Below are positions 25,242-34,368 of a DNA stretch of 64,000 nucleotides, piece after piece. Origin of the DNA: JAWLDA01 sp041686855 (GTDB taxonomy: Bacteria; Bacillota; Limnochordia; DTU080; RSA5); contig JAWLDA010000019.1 of the NCBI GenBank assembly GCA_041686855.1, positions 1 through 64,000 on the forward strand, given 5' to 3'. The stretch's first letter is position 1. Every line of letters begins with the position of its first letter. The notes beneath the pieces were generated by a model. It was not told where the DNA came from, did not search any database, and worked only from the letters and a program-made list of their open reading frames with translations. A program made the position numbers and the translations under genes.

Positions 25242-26630
25242 ATGGCTAAAAAACCGCTTAATGTGATCCTGTTCGGCGTCGACAGTCTGTGGGCCGACCA
25301 CATGAGTTCGTACGGCTACCACCGCTTGACGACGCCTCACATCGACAAGTTTGCCGAGTCGGGAGTCCTCTTTGAGCGGACCTACTCGCCTCACGTTCCG
25401 ACGACCCCGGCATACGCCAGCATGTTGACGGGGATGGACTGCTTCTCCAACCAAGTGGTCGCCTTGCGGCACAAAGGTGGGCTGACAGACCGGGTCGAGA
25501 CCCTCGCAGAGATCCTGCGCAAGTCAGGATACGAGAGCACCTGCGTAGGCTTCTCCGGGAATCCCAGCTCGCGCGGTTTCGACAACTATATCAACTACAA
25601 CAGCTGGGGCGGGGGCAACAACGAGGGCAAGATGCCCAAGGCCGACTCCCTCAACGAGGTGACCTTGCCTGAGTTGGAGCGCTTAGCCCAGGGTGAGGCG
25701 CCGTTCTTCCTCTTTATGCGGCACATGGACCCGCACTCACCGTATCTGCCGCCGGCGCCCTTCGACCGGATGTTTCACAGCTCCGATCCGTGCGACCCTT
25801 CGATCGACACGATGAAACCCGTCCTCGACTTTAAGCCGTTTGCGACCTACTTTAAGTCGTGGATGCCCGAAGGGATCACGGACGCCGAGTACGTCATCGC
25901 TCAGTACGACGGCGGAATCGCCTACATGGACGCGTGCATTCAGCGCATCTTCCAGCGCGTCGAAGAGCTTGGGATCGCCGAGAACACGTTGGTCATCCTG
26001 AACGGCGACCACGGCGAGACGTTGATGGACCACGAGTGCTACTTTGATCACCACGGCATCTACGACTGCACGTTGCACGTGCCGCTCATCATGCGTCTGC
26101 CCGGGAAGTTGCCGAGCGGCGTGCGAGTGCCTGGATACAACCTGCATCAGGACCTCGTGCCGACGATCCTCGAACTCCTCGAGCTCGAGCACGACAAGCC
26201 CTTTGACGGCAAGAGCCTCATTCCGCTCATCAACGGGGAGCAGTCCAACAACTACTCCGAGTTTTACATCACGGAAGCGACATGGATGCGCAAACACGGT
26301 TGGCGCACTCCACAGTGGAAGCTGATCGTCGCCCTCGAGCCCGACTTTCACTTTAAGCCGCCGGTCGAGTTGTACAACCTTTTGGAGGACCCGGATGAGA
26401 ACAACAACTTGGCTGAGTCCGAGCCCGAGGTAGTCGCCGCGCTAAAGGCCCGCATGGAGGCGTGGATCGAGCGCCGGGAGAAGGAGACCGGCCTCACCAA
26501 CCCCATGTACACCAACTTGCAGTGGCACGGGAAAGACCACGGGCCCTTCACCAGCTCGGAGCAGGCGTACGAGGAGCTCTTTATCGGCGGCGTGGGCGAG
26601 GCCCGCAAACTGCAGGAGAAGCGTGCATAA
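25242..26630 (+). CDS. Sulfatase-fold hydrolase with Thr at the nucleophile position (1)
   Basis: 462 residues from ATG at 25242 with GAAGGAGA upstream. N-terminal LNVILFGVDSLWADHMSSYG supplies the first metal ligands; the second set is LNGDHGETLMDH. Where sulfatases have C/S-x-P-S-R-x-S-x-x-T-G, this protein has TTPAYASMLTG: the cysteine aligns with T54 and the arginine with Y58. Formylglycine cannot form on Thr, so catalysis, if any, would use Thr as in LtaS-type phosphoglycerol transferases or alkaline phosphatase-like phosphodiesterases. Cytoplasmic, no signal peptide. Annotators usually call these simply sulfatases. Confidence 0.85.
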   Translation: MAKKPLNVILFGVDSLWADHMSSYGYHRLTTPHIDKFAESGVLFERTYSPHVPTTPAYASMLTGMDCFSNQVVALRHKGGLTDRVETLAEILRKSGYESTCVGFSGNPSSRGFDNYINYNSWGGGNNEGKMPKADSLNEVTLPELERLAQGEAPFFLFMRHMDPHSPYLPPAPFDRMFHSSDPCDPSIDTMKPVLDFKPFATYFKSWMPEGITDAEYVIAQYDGGIAYMDACIQRIFQRVEELGIAENTLVILNGDHGETLMDHECYFDHHGIYDCTLHVPLIMRLPGKLPSGVRVPGYNLHQDLVPTILELLELEHDKPFDGKSLIPLINGEQSNNYSEFYITEATWMRKHGWRTPQWKLIVALEPDFHFKPPVELYNLLEDPDENNNLAESEPEVVAALKARMEAWIERREKETGLTNPMYTNLQWHGKDHGPFTSSEQAYEELFIGGVGEARKLQEKRA

Positions 26631-26730
26631 TTTCTGCGGTCGGGCGCGATGGGTGCGCACTGGCACTCGGTCGCGTTTGGCGAGTCTCTTGCGAGCGCAT
26701 CTTGCGAGCTTATAGAGAGGTTTGATACAC

Positions 26731-27549
26731 GTGAAAATCGGATGTAATACGGTTCTCTTTGCCAGTCTCTCCCTGCGCGAAGCTTTACAGCACGTCGCGT
26801 GGGCCGGTTTTGACGCCGTAGAGATCGCGTGCTTGGGTAACGCCCGGCACGCGTGGCCCGACTTTGACGACGCCGCTCTCGAGCAGGCCCGTGAGGCATT
26901 GGCGACTAGCGGTTTGGACGTCGTGGCCATGGAGGCGGCGACCAATCTGCTCGATCCGGAGCGCCGCGAGTGGTTTTACTCGGCGCTCGAGTTGGCGGCG
27001 AAGTTAGAGATTCCCTTGGTGAGCAGCGGCTCCGGCGGGGCCGACACGGAGGAGGACCTCGAGCGGACCCTCGCCATCATGCCGGAGCTGGCCGAGCGTG
27101 CCGAAGCGCTCGGTGTCAAGGTCTCGGTGAAGGCCCACGTCCACGCCGCCGTTCACGACGTCGCCTCCGCTCTACGCGTGGCTGAGGCGGCTGACTCGCC
27201 GTGGGTGGGGATCAACTACGACCCGACCCACCTCTACCGCGAAGGCGAGGACATCTTGGAGGCGTGGGAACGCTTGGCTCCGCACGTCGTTCACATTCAC
27301 TTCCGCGATCTACGAGGTGGTGCCAACAAGGAGATCGGCGCCCCCAAGTACCAGGTACCGGGGATGGGCGTCCTCGATCTGCCTCCGCTCCTCGAGCGAA
27401 TCGTACGCTCGGAGTACTCCGGCGCGCTGGACCTCGAAGTGATTGGCGCGTTTGACTTCTCTGCCGGGGAGTCCATGGGGATCGCCGCACAGTCGAGGGG
27501 GTACTTGCGCCGCTGCATGGAGGAGATCGAGGGCGGAAGCGCACGATGA
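26731..27549 (+). CDS. Sugar phosphate isomerase/epimerase-like TIM barrel
   Basis: 272 residues from GTG at 26731, with GAGAGG 10 bp upstream; the TTG at 26722 is too close to that site. Xylose-isomerase-like (AP_endonuc_2) barrel: HVAWAGFDAVEIAC, GVKVSVKAHVHA, VGINYDPTHLYREGED, HVVHIHFRDLRGG, and LDLEVIGAFDF at the C terminus, giving metal ligands E, D, H and E. Such enzymes are often isomerases or epimerases of ketoses or inosose dehydratases. ATGA overlap with the next gene. Possible role: converting an unusual sugar for the rhamnose route. Confidence 0.88.
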   Translation: MKIGCNTVLFASLSLREALQHVAWAGFDAVEIACLGNARHAWPDFDDAALEQAREALATSGLDVVAMEAATNLLDPERREWFYSALELAAKLEIPLVSSGSGGADTEEDLERTLAIMPELAERAEALGVKVSVKAHVHAAVHDVASALRVAEAADSPWVGINYDPTHLYREGEDILEAWERLAPHVVHIHFRDLRGGANKEIGAPKYQVPGMGVLDLPPLLERIVRSEYSGALDLEVIGAFDFSAGESMGIAAQSRGYLRRCMEEIEGGSAR

Positions 27550-28952
27550 ACATTGTCCTCATCTCCTGTGACACCCTGCGGGCTGACCGGTTGGGCTGCT
27601 ACGGTTACACCAAGCCGACCAGCCCCAACATTGATCGGATCGCGTCGGAAGGCGTTCTCTTTGAGAACGCCTTCGGCGCCGACATCCCCACGGAGCCTGT
27701 GCACACGGCGCTCTTTACAGGCCAGTTGGGCCTAAAGACCGGTATCGTCGCCCACGGTGCGCACTCTCGCTACCTGGCGAAAGAGACGCCATGGCTGCCG
27801 TCGATCCTGTGGGAGGCCGGATTTTCCACAGCGGCGGCGGACAACTTGTACCGTTTGAAAGAGTGGTTCGCACGGGGCTACTCTGATTACATGAACACGC
27901 TCTCGCGCCGGCGCTGGATCGACGGGCACGACGTGAACGCTCGAGCCGAAGGGTGGTTGCGCCGCTACGTGCAGGAGGGGGCCCAGGAGCCGTTCTTCCT
28001 CTTTCTACACTATTGGGACACCCATACTCCGTACATGCCACCGCAGGAGTACAGCCGCCTCTTTTACGACGGCGATCCGGCGGATCCCCAGCACGTGGGG
28101 ATGGAGGCGGTGCGTGCCCAGGCGATTTACCCCTTCTTTCACCAGTACCATTACCGCCATCTAGGGGACGTGCGGGACCCTAGGTACATCAATGCGCTCT
28201 ACGACGCTGAAGTGCGCTACCTCGACGACCGCATCAATGAGTTTGACCGCGTCCTGCAGGAGCTGAACCTCGCCCAAGAGACGTTGTTTATCCTGATGGG
28301 CGATCACGGAGAGAGCCTCGACGAGCACCAGATCTATTGGGATCACGCCGGCTTGTACGAGACGACGGTGAAGGTGCCGCTCATTCTGCGCTGGCCCGAG
28401 CGGATTCCCCAAGGGCAGCGGGTCGACGCGCTCGTGCAACATATCGATCTCATGCCGACGATCTTGGAGGCGGCACGTGAGGAGAAGCGGGTCTCACAGG
28501 GGCGCTTGGCGGGCGCCCAGGAGCACGCGGACGGCCGCAGCTTGTGGCCGCTGATTCGCGGCGAGGAGAGCAAACATCACGAGCGCATCTACCACGGTGA
28601 GTGCAATTGGCAGGCCTCGCGGGCCGTGCGCACCGATGAGTGGAAGCTGATTCACAACATTGATCCGTTTGTGTACGAGCGCCCTCTGCTCGAGCTCTAC
28701 CACCTGCCGAGCGATCCGGGTGAGCGCCACAACCTGGCTGAGGAGAAGAAGGAGCTCGCCCAGCAGCTCTTTGACGAGCTGCGCGCCTGGGTTGAGGTCC
28801 AGCTCGACGGGGCGGCCGATCCGATCACCGACACGCTGGCCACCTCGGGCATGCCCGCGATTGCGCGGATGGAGCGCTCCCTGGCCGAGTGGGGAATGAC
28901 GTGGCAGGAGTGGCTGGCCGATCCCGACCTCCGACGGCTCGGCTTGGCGTAA
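27546..28952 (+). CDS. Sulfatase-fold hydrolase with Thr at the nucleophile position (2)
   Basis: 468 residues; ATG at 27546 overlaps the isomerase stop. MNIVLISCDTLRADRLGCYGY and LMGDHGESLDEH are the metal-binding motifs. The nucleophile region reads ADIPTEPVHTALFTG; aligning to C-x-P-S-R-x-S-L-x-T-G puts T49 at the cysteine and H53 at the arginine. Like its neighbour 0.9 kb upstream it cannot be a formylglycine sulfatase. The two are paralogues flanking the TIM-barrel gene. A Thr-nucleophile phosphodiesterase or transferase is a reasonable alternative. No signal peptide. Confidence 0.85.
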   Translation: MNIVLISCDTLRADRLGCYGYTKPTSPNIDRIASEGVLFENAFGADIPTEPVHTALFTGQLGLKTGIVAHGAHSRYLAKETPWLPSILWEAGFSTAAADNLYRLKEWFARGYSDYMNTLSRRRWIDGHDVNARAEGWLRRYVQEGAQEPFFLFLHYWDTHTPYMPPQEYSRLFYDGDPADPQHVGMEAVRAQAIYPFFHQYHYRHLGDVRDPRYINALYDAEVRYLDDRINEFDRVLQELNLAQETLFILMGDHGESLDEHQIYWDHAGLYETTVKVPLILRWPERIPQGQRVDALVQHIDLMPTILEAAREEKRVSQGRLAGAQEHADGRSLWPLIRGEESKHHERIYHGECNWQASRAVRTDEWKLIHNIDPFVYERPLLELYHLPSDPGERHNLAEEKKELAQQLFDELRAWVEVQLDGAADPITDTLATSGMPAIARMERSLAEWGMTWQEWLADPDLRRLGLA

Positions 28953-28979
28953 CGACTTTGGTAAGGGAGTGCTTTAGGA

Positions 28980-31049
28980 ATGGTTGAAAACTTGTGGAAC
29001 GACGAGCGGGCGGCGCAGGGAAGCGACGAACTCGACCGCCTCGTCTACCGCTCCAACCTCTTGGGAGCGGACCGCCGGGTCTGCAACTGGAAAGGGGGGA
29101 ACACCTCCTCGAAAGTGCCGTATACGCACGTCGACGGCCGCGCCTTCGACGTCCTGTGGGTGAAGGGGAGCGGCTCGGATCTGGCCGACATCACCCGAGC
29201 GGGCTTTGCCGGTCTGCGGCTTTTGGAAGTGCTGCCCGCCTTTGAGAAGGAGGCGATGAGCGACGAGGAGATGGTCGACTACTTGGTGCAGACGCTGCTG
29301 CACCCATCGATGCCAAGGCCTTCTATAGAGACGCTCCTCCACGCCTTTGTCCCACATCCGCACGTCGACCACACTCACCCGGACGCGATCGTCACCCTGT
29401 GCAACCTCAAGGACGGTGAAGCAAAGACTCGTGAACTCTTTGGAGACGCCGTCGCCTGGATCGATTACATGCGGCCGGGCTTCCGTCTCGCCAAAGAGGT
29501 GGGACTCGCGCTGCGGGCCACTCCGGGCTTGCGCGGCGTCTTCCTCGGAAGCCACGGTCTAGTCACCTGGGGCGCCACGCATCAGGAGTCGTACGAGAAT
29601 ACGATCACGCTTATTAACGAGGCGCAGGCGTACATCGACACTGAAGTGGCGAAGGGGCCGGTCTTTGGCGGAGTGCGGGTCCAGGGCGCCCCGGCGGACT
29701 GCGCCGAGCGCCTGCTTGCGGACGCGCTACCGGCCTTGCGGGGGGCGCTCAGTCAGGAGCGACGGACGATTCTTCACGTCGATCGCAGCGACGCCGTCCT
29801 CGAGTTGGTCAACTCCGAGCGGGGCAAGGAGTTGGCTCTGACGGGTTCCGCCTGCCCCGATCACTTGGTGCATACCAAGTACGTGCCCCTGTGGATCGAT
29901 TTCGACCCGGCTACAGGCGACGCTGAACAGCTCAAAGGGCTGCTCAAAGAGGGCGCAGCTCGGTACGCCGACGCTTACCGCGGGTACGTGCAGGCGCACG
30001 GGCGGCCCGACGATCCCAAACTTGACCCATTCCCCCGAATCATCCTGATTCCCGGGATCGGCATGCTCTCTACAGGACCGGACAAGGGCGGCGCTTTAAA
30101 CAGCGCGGGGCTCTACCACCGAGCGACCGAAGTGATTCGGGGCGCCGACGCTGTCGGCAGCTTCGCCTCCATGTCGCCGCAAGACGCGTACGACGTGGAG
30201 TACTGGCCTCTCGAGCTCTACAAGCTCACCCTGGCGCCCGCTGAGCGTGAGCTCTCACGGCGGGTGGCGGTCGTTACCGGCGCGGCGAGCGGGATCGGCA
30301 AGGCGACGGCCCATCTGCTGGCTGAGAACGGCGCCCACGTCGTCATCGCTGACATCAACGCGGATGGAGCAGCGGCAACGGCAGAGGAGATCCAGGAGCG
30401 TTACGGAACGGGTCGAGCCATGGCGGTGCACGTCGACGTGACAGATGAGGCGGCACTCAGCCGAGCGATGGATGAGGCCGTCTTAATGTACGGCGGTATC
30501 GACGTGATGGTGTGCAACGCCGGGTTAGCGGCGGCTAAGCCGTTCGACGAGATGAGCGCCCACGAGTGGGACCGGATTCACAACGTGTTGGTGAAGGGGT
30601 ACTTCCTTGCATCCCGCGAGGCGTACCGACGGATGAAGGAGCAGGGGATCGGCGGAGCGATCGTCTTTGTCACCTCTAAGAATGCGATGGTGGCCAGTAA
30701 AGGCGCGGCCGGCTACAACGCCGCCAAGGCGGCTGAGTTGCACATGGCCCGCTCCCTTGCGGAGGAGGCGGGAGCCCACGGGGTGCGTGTCAATTGCGTG
30801 GCGCCCGATGCCGTTCTCGAGGGATCAGGCATTTGGAACAGCAACTGGCGCAACGAACGGGCCCGAGATTACGGGATCCAACCCGATGAACTCGAGGAGT
30901 TTTACCGGCGTCGCACGACCCTCGGCGTGAACGTCTATCCCAAGGATATAGCAGAGGCGATTGCCTTCCTTGTCTCCGATCGGGCCGGGAAAACGACGGG
31001 GTGTACCATCACGGTCGACGGTGGCGTCGCCGCTGCGTACATGCGGTAG
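28980..31049 (+). CDS. rhaD: Bifunctional rhamnulose-1-phosphate aldolase / short-chain dehydrogenase
   Basis: 689 residues from ATG at 28980 with AAGGGAG upstream. Residues 1-~420 form a class II aldolase/adducin domain: NWKGGNTSSK, HTHPDAI, ETLLHAF, FLGSHGLVTWG; the HTH and later H supply zinc. Residues ~430-689 are a classical SDR: VAVVTGAASGIGKAT, VCNAGLA, the YNAAKAAE catalytic Tyr-Lys, and a C-terminal DGGVAAAYMR. In the family this splits L-rhamnulose-1-phosphate into DHAP and L-lactaldehyde and then oxidises or reduces lactaldehyde with NAD. It is the first of the four rhamnose genes. Confidence 0.92.
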   Translation: MVENLWNDERAAQGSDELDRLVYRSNLLGADRRVCNWKGGNTSSKVPYTHVDGRAFDVLWVKGSGSDLADITRAGFAGLRLLEVLPAFEKEAMSDEEMVDYLVQTLLHPSMPRPSIETLLHAFVPHPHVDHTHPDAIVTLCNLKDGEAKTRELFGDAVAWIDYMRPGFRLAKEVGLALRATPGLRGVFLGSHGLVTWGATHQESYENTITLINEAQAYIDTEVAKGPVFGGVRVQGAPADCAERLLADALPALRGALSQERRTILHVDRSDAVLELVNSERGKELALTGSACPDHLVHTKYVPLWIDFDPATGDAEQLKGLLKEGAARYADAYRGYVQAHGRPDDPKLDPFPRIILIPGIGMLSTGPDKGGALNSAGLYHRATEVIRGADAVGSFASMSPQDAYDVEYWPLELYKLTLAPAERELSRRVAVVTGAASGIGKATAHLLAENGAHVVIADINADGAAATAEEIQERYGTGRAMAVHVDVTDEAALSRAMDEAVLMYGGIDVMVCNAGLAAAKPFDEMSAHEWDRIHNVLVKGYFLASREAYRRMKEQGIGGAIVFVTSKNAMVASKGAAGYNAAKAAELHMARSLAEEAGAHGVRVNCVAPDAVLEGSGIWNSNWRNERARDYGIQPDELEEFYRRRTTLGVNVYPKDIAEAIAFLVSDRAGKTTGCTITVDGGVAAAYMR

Positions 31050-31095
31050 CTCGCGCGTGCCTTCGACGTCCATCGTGCTCAGGTCCAATTAGAGT

Positions 31096-31183
31096 GAGCG
31101 CCAGGTGAAGCGAACACAGGTGAAACCGAACACAGGCCAATCGAGCACAAGCCAAGCGAACTCCAGGTCAAGCGAACGCCAAA
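31096..31183. repeat. Degenerate 14-16-bp tandem array upstream of the ASRT gene
   Basis: Six units: GAGCGCCAGGTGAA, GCGAACACAGGTGAAA, CCGAACACAGGCCAAT, CGAGCACAAGCCAA, GCGAACTCCAGGTCAA, GCGAACGCCAAA. It ends just before the ribosome binding site GGAGG of the next gene. The unit is unrelated to those of the other arrays. Confidence 0.8.
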
Positions 31184-31201
31184 CATTCGGAGGTGGAGGA
31201 T

Positions 31202-31624
31202 GTGAATGCAATCCCGCAAGGGGGAGCCGTGAAGCGAGAGGGCGAGGGTGACGGGGCTCGCGTCTGGATCGTTCCTGACGCGTACCTGCCCGACCCGGGC
31301 ACCGACGAGCTGCAGGGCCACGAGGCGATCTGTCTGCTCAACACAGGCACGGTGGCGGCCCACGTCACGTTGGACTTTTACTTTGAGGACCGGGAGCCGA
31401 TTCGGAATGTGAGCCTCACCCTCGGGGCGGAGCGGACGTGGCACGTCCGACTCGACGACCCCAAGAGCCTGGGCGGTGTGGAGCTGCCGCGCCTCGTTCC
31501 CTACGCCCTGCGCGTCACCAGCGACGCGAATATCGTGGTGCAGTACTCCAGGTTGGATACGACCCAGGTAAACCTAGCCCTGATGACCACTATGGCGTGG
31601 CCAGCGCCCAAGGAGGATGCGTAG
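31202..31624 (+). CDS. ASRT-family (sensory rhodopsin transducer-like) small-molecule-binding protein
   Basis: 140 residues from GTG at 31202; GGAGG is 8 bp upstream. The core ARVWIVPDAYLPDPG...GHEAICLLNTGTVAAHVTLDFYFEDREPI, then RLVPYALRVTSDANIVVQYSRLDT matches the Anabaena sensory rhodopsin transducer family, a tetrameric beta sandwich. Comparative work has proposed that non-rhodopsin members bind sugars or related metabolites. No rhodopsin gene is nearby; instead the gene sits between the rhamnulose-1-phosphate aldolase and rhamnose isomerase genes, so a role as an L-rhamnose-pathway ligand carrier or sensor fits (inference). Confidence 0.85.
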   Translation: MNAIPQGGAVKREGEGDGARVWIVPDAYLPDPGTDELQGHEAICLLNTGTVAAHVTLDFYFEDREPIRNVSLTLGAERTWHVRLDDPKSLGGVELPRLVPYALRVTSDANIVVQYSRLDTTQVNLALMTTMAWPAPKEDA

Positions 31625-31625
31625 C

Positions 31626-32783
31626 ATGAAGGTTCCTGCCGGCATCGACCTCAACGTGGTGAAAGAGCGGCTGAAGTCGATCAACATAGAGACCCCATCG
31701 TGGGGTTACGGTGCGATGGGCACTCGGTTCTACACCTTAAACAAGCCCGGCGCGCCGCGTGACATTTACGAGAAGTTTCAAGACGCGGCCCAAGTGCACA
31801 AGTACACCGGTATCGCCGGTACAGTCGCCATTCACATTCCCTGGGATAAGGTAGACGACTACCAAGTACTCAAAGCGCACGCCGACACGTTGGGAATGGC
31901 AGTGGGCGCCGTCAACGCCAACTTATTTCAAGAGGACGATTACGTGCACGGAAGCTTCGCGCACCACGACCCCGCGGTGCGAAAGCGGGCGGTGCAGCAC
32001 GCGGCTGAGTGCGTCGACATCATGAATAAGACGGGCTCGCGCGACCTCACCCTGTGGTTTGCCGACGGCACCAACTACCCGGGCCAGGACGACTTTCGCG
32101 CCCGGAAGCGCCGTATGGAAGAGTGTTTGGGCGAGACGTACGCTCTTTTGAGCGACGCACAGCGCATGCTCATCGAGTACAAGTTTTTTGAGCCCGCCTT
32201 TTACCAGACGGACGTCCCCGATTGGGGCCTGGCGACACTACACGCCATGAAGCTGGGGCCCAAGGCGCAGACGCTGGTCGATCTGGGGCACCACCCGCAG
32301 GGGACCAACATCGAGTACATCATCGCGATCTTGCTCGACGAGGGTAAGTTGGGCGGTTTCCACTTTAACAGCCGTAAGTACGCCGATGACGATCTGACGA
32401 CAGGCTCGATCAACCCGTACGAGCTCTTCCTCATCTTTCACGAGCTGGTAAAGGGGGAGAACGACCCCGGCGTGCAGGCCGATATCGCATATATGCTCGA
32501 CCAGTGTCATTACATTAAGCCCAACATCGAAGCGATGATCCAGTCCGTCGTGAACATCCAGACCGAGTACGCCAGGGCTCTCCTGGTCGATCAAGAACGA
32601 CTCGAGGCGGCGCAGGCTCGTGGCGACCTGATCGAGGCGGAGGAGTGTCTGATGCAGGCCTTTCGCCAGGACGTGACGCCAATCCTCGAAGAGGTGCGCG
32701 CTGAGATGGGCGTCCCGAGCGACCCCTTGGCGGCCTTCCGGGAGAGCGGGTATATGGAACAGATTCGCAGGGAGCGGGAGTGA
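31626..32783 (+). CDS. rhaI: L-rhamnose isomerase (RhaI type)
   Basis: 385 residues from ATG at 31626, 2 bp after the ASRT stop, with GGAGG 10 bp upstream. It has TGIAGTVAIHIPWDKVDDY, VGAVNANLF, LWFADGTNYPGQDDF, and VDLGHHPQGTNIEYIIAILL, then LGGFHFNSRKYADDDL. This matches the L-rhamnose isomerase of the Pseudomonas stutzeri class (RhaI), distinct from E. coli RhaA. Manganese-dependent TIM barrel that converts L-rhamnose to L-rhamnulose. The metal ligands E, D, H and D lie in the segments named. Enters the pathway before the adjacent kinase. Confidence 0.92.
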   Translation: MKVPAGIDLNVVKERLKSINIETPSWGYGAMGTRFYTLNKPGAPRDIYEKFQDAAQVHKYTGIAGTVAIHIPWDKVDDYQVLKAHADTLGMAVGAVNANLFQEDDYVHGSFAHHDPAVRKRAVQHAAECVDIMNKTGSRDLTLWFADGTNYPGQDDFRARKRRMEECLGETYALLSDAQRMLIEYKFFEPAFYQTDVPDWGLATLHAMKLGPKAQTLVDLGHHPQGTNIEYIIAILLDEGKLGGFHFNSRKYADDDLTTGSINPYELFLIFHELVKGENDPGVQADIAYMLDQCHYIKPNIEAMIQSVVNIQTEYARALLVDQERLEAAQARGDLIEAEECLMQAFRQDVTPILEEVRAEMGVPSDPLAAFRESGYMEQIRRERE

Positions 32784-32790
32784 GGCGACC

Positions 32791-34281
32791 GTGGCGGTGA
32801 CCAACCTGCTGGCCATCGACTTGGGCGCGGAGAGCGGCCGGGCCGTCCTGGGCACGTTGACAGACGGCCGCCTTACCTGTGAGGAGGTGCATCGGTTTAC
32901 CAACACGCCCGTGCCGGTGCACGACGCACTCTACTGGAACGTGCTCCACCTGCACCAAGAGATCAAAGCCGGCATCGGCAAGGCGGTCGCCCAGGCCGAG
33001 GAGCTGGCTGCGGTCGGCATCGATAGCTGGGCCGTCGACTTCGGCTTGATCGGCCCTTCGGGCGAGTTGTTGGGCGGCGTGCACCATTACCGTGACCGGC
33101 GGACCGACGGGTTGATGGAGCGGGTCTCGGCCCATCTTGGTCGGGAGGAGATCTACCGCAACACCGGGGTGCAGTTTCTCCCCTTTAATACGCTTTACCA
33201 ATTGGCCGCGCTGAAGTCGAGTGAGCCGGCGCTTCTCGCTGCGGCCCACCGACTCCTCATGGTGGGCGAGCTCTTTACCTACTTCCTCACGGGGGAGGCG
33301 GTCGGAGAGTTTACGAATGCGACGACGACGCAAGTGTACCACCCCGGGACCGGTGCGTGGCACGAGCCGTTCTTTGACGCGCTCGGCCTGCCGATCGAGA
33401 TTATGCCGCCGGTGGTACAACCCGGCACCCAGGTGGGAACGCTCCTGCCCTCGGTAGCCGATGAGGTCGGCGTTCGCCCCATCTCGGTCGTGCTCCCGGC
33501 CGTGCACGACACGGGATCTGCGGTCGCGGCTGTGCCGGCTGAGGGCGAGGACTGGGCCTTTATCAGCTCGGGGACGTGGTCCTTGGTAGGTGTCGAAGTG
33601 CCCCAAGCCATCCTCACGGACGAGAGCCTCGGGTTAAACATATCCAACGAGGGCGGGGTCGCCGGCACCTTTCGACATCTAAAGAACGTGATGGGCCTGT
33701 GGATTCTGCAGGAGTGCCGCCGAGCGTGGGAGCGGGAGGGCGACCCCCTGGACTACGCCGAGCTGACGCGCCTCGCCAAGGGGGCGCCCCCGTTGCGGGC
33801 CCATGTCGATCCTGACGATCCACGCTTCTTTCAGCCCGGCGATATGCCCGAGACAATCCGCTCCTACCTGCGCGAGACCGGACAGCCGGTGCCCGCGACG
33901 CGCGGCGAGGTGGCGCGGGTGGTCTTGGAGAGCTTGGCTCTTAAGTACCGCTACGTATTAGAGCAGTTGCAGCGGTCCACCAAGCGCCGGGTCAACGTTG
34001 TGCACATCGTGGGCGGGGGCGCCCGCAACGCGCTCCTCAACCAGATGACGGCGGATGCGACCGGGTGCGAGGTGTTAGTCGGTCCGTACGAAGCGACGGC
34101 GATCGGCAATCTGACGGTGCAGGCTGTGGGGATGGGCGTCCTGCCCGATCAGCAGGCGGCCCGCGCCGTGGTGCGACGCTCGTTCGGTGTCGAAGCGCAC
34201 CGTCCTGCCGACCAAGCCGCCTGGGACGACGCCTACGCTCGCTTCCAGCGCCTCTTGCCGCCCGATCTTTTCCAAGGTTGA
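32791..34281 (+). CDS. rhaB: Rhamnulokinase
   Basis: 496 residues from GTG at 32791, 7 bp after rhaI. FGGY-kinase signatures: LAIDLGAESGRAVLG at the N terminus for ATP, GIDSWAVDFGL, YRDRRTDG, FTYFLTGE, HDTGSAVAAVPA, FISSGTWSLVG and VHIVGGGARNALLNQMTADATG. The GLxxNIxNE-like segment (SLGLNISNEGG) is typical of RhaB. It phosphorylates L-rhamnulose to L-rhamnulose-1-phosphate using ATP. Last gene of the rhamnose set; a terminator-like hairpin follows. Confidence 0.93.
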   Translation: MAVTNLLAIDLGAESGRAVLGTLTDGRLTCEEVHRFTNTPVPVHDALYWNVLHLHQEIKAGIGKAVAQAEELAAVGIDSWAVDFGLIGPSGELLGGVHHYRDRRTDGLMERVSAHLGREEIYRNTGVQFLPFNTLYQLAALKSSEPALLAAAHRLLMVGELFTYFLTGEAVGEFTNATTTQVYHPGTGAWHEPFFDALGLPIEIMPPVVQPGTQVGTLLPSVADEVGVRPISVVLPAVHDTGSAVAAVPAEGEDWAFISSGTWSLVGVEVPQAILTDESLGLNISNEGGVAGTFRHLKNVMGLWILQECRRAWEREGDPLDYAELTRLAKGAPPLRAHVDPDDPRFFQPGDMPETIRSYLRETGQPVPATRGEVARVVLESLALKYRYVLEQLQRSTKRRVNVVHIVGGGARNALLNQMTADATGCEVLVGPYEATAIGNLTVQAVGMGVLPDQQAARAVVRRSFGVEAHRPADQAAWDDAYARFQRLLPPDLFQG

Positions 34282-34308
34282 CGCCATTTGCCACGGTCGG
34301 GTAATCTG

Positions 34309-34344
34309 AACCTGCCAAGGGAGGTCTGTTCACCTTGGCAGGTT
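34309..34344 (+). terminator. Terminator-like hairpin after rhaB
   Basis: AACCTGCCAAGG (34309-34320), 12-nt loop, CCTTGGCAGGTT (34333-34344): a 12-bp perfect stem followed by TGGG. The T-tract is minimal (TTT). It separates rhaB from the next operon. Confidence 0.65.
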
Positions 34345-34368
34345 TGGGATCGAATGGAGGGAGCGACC

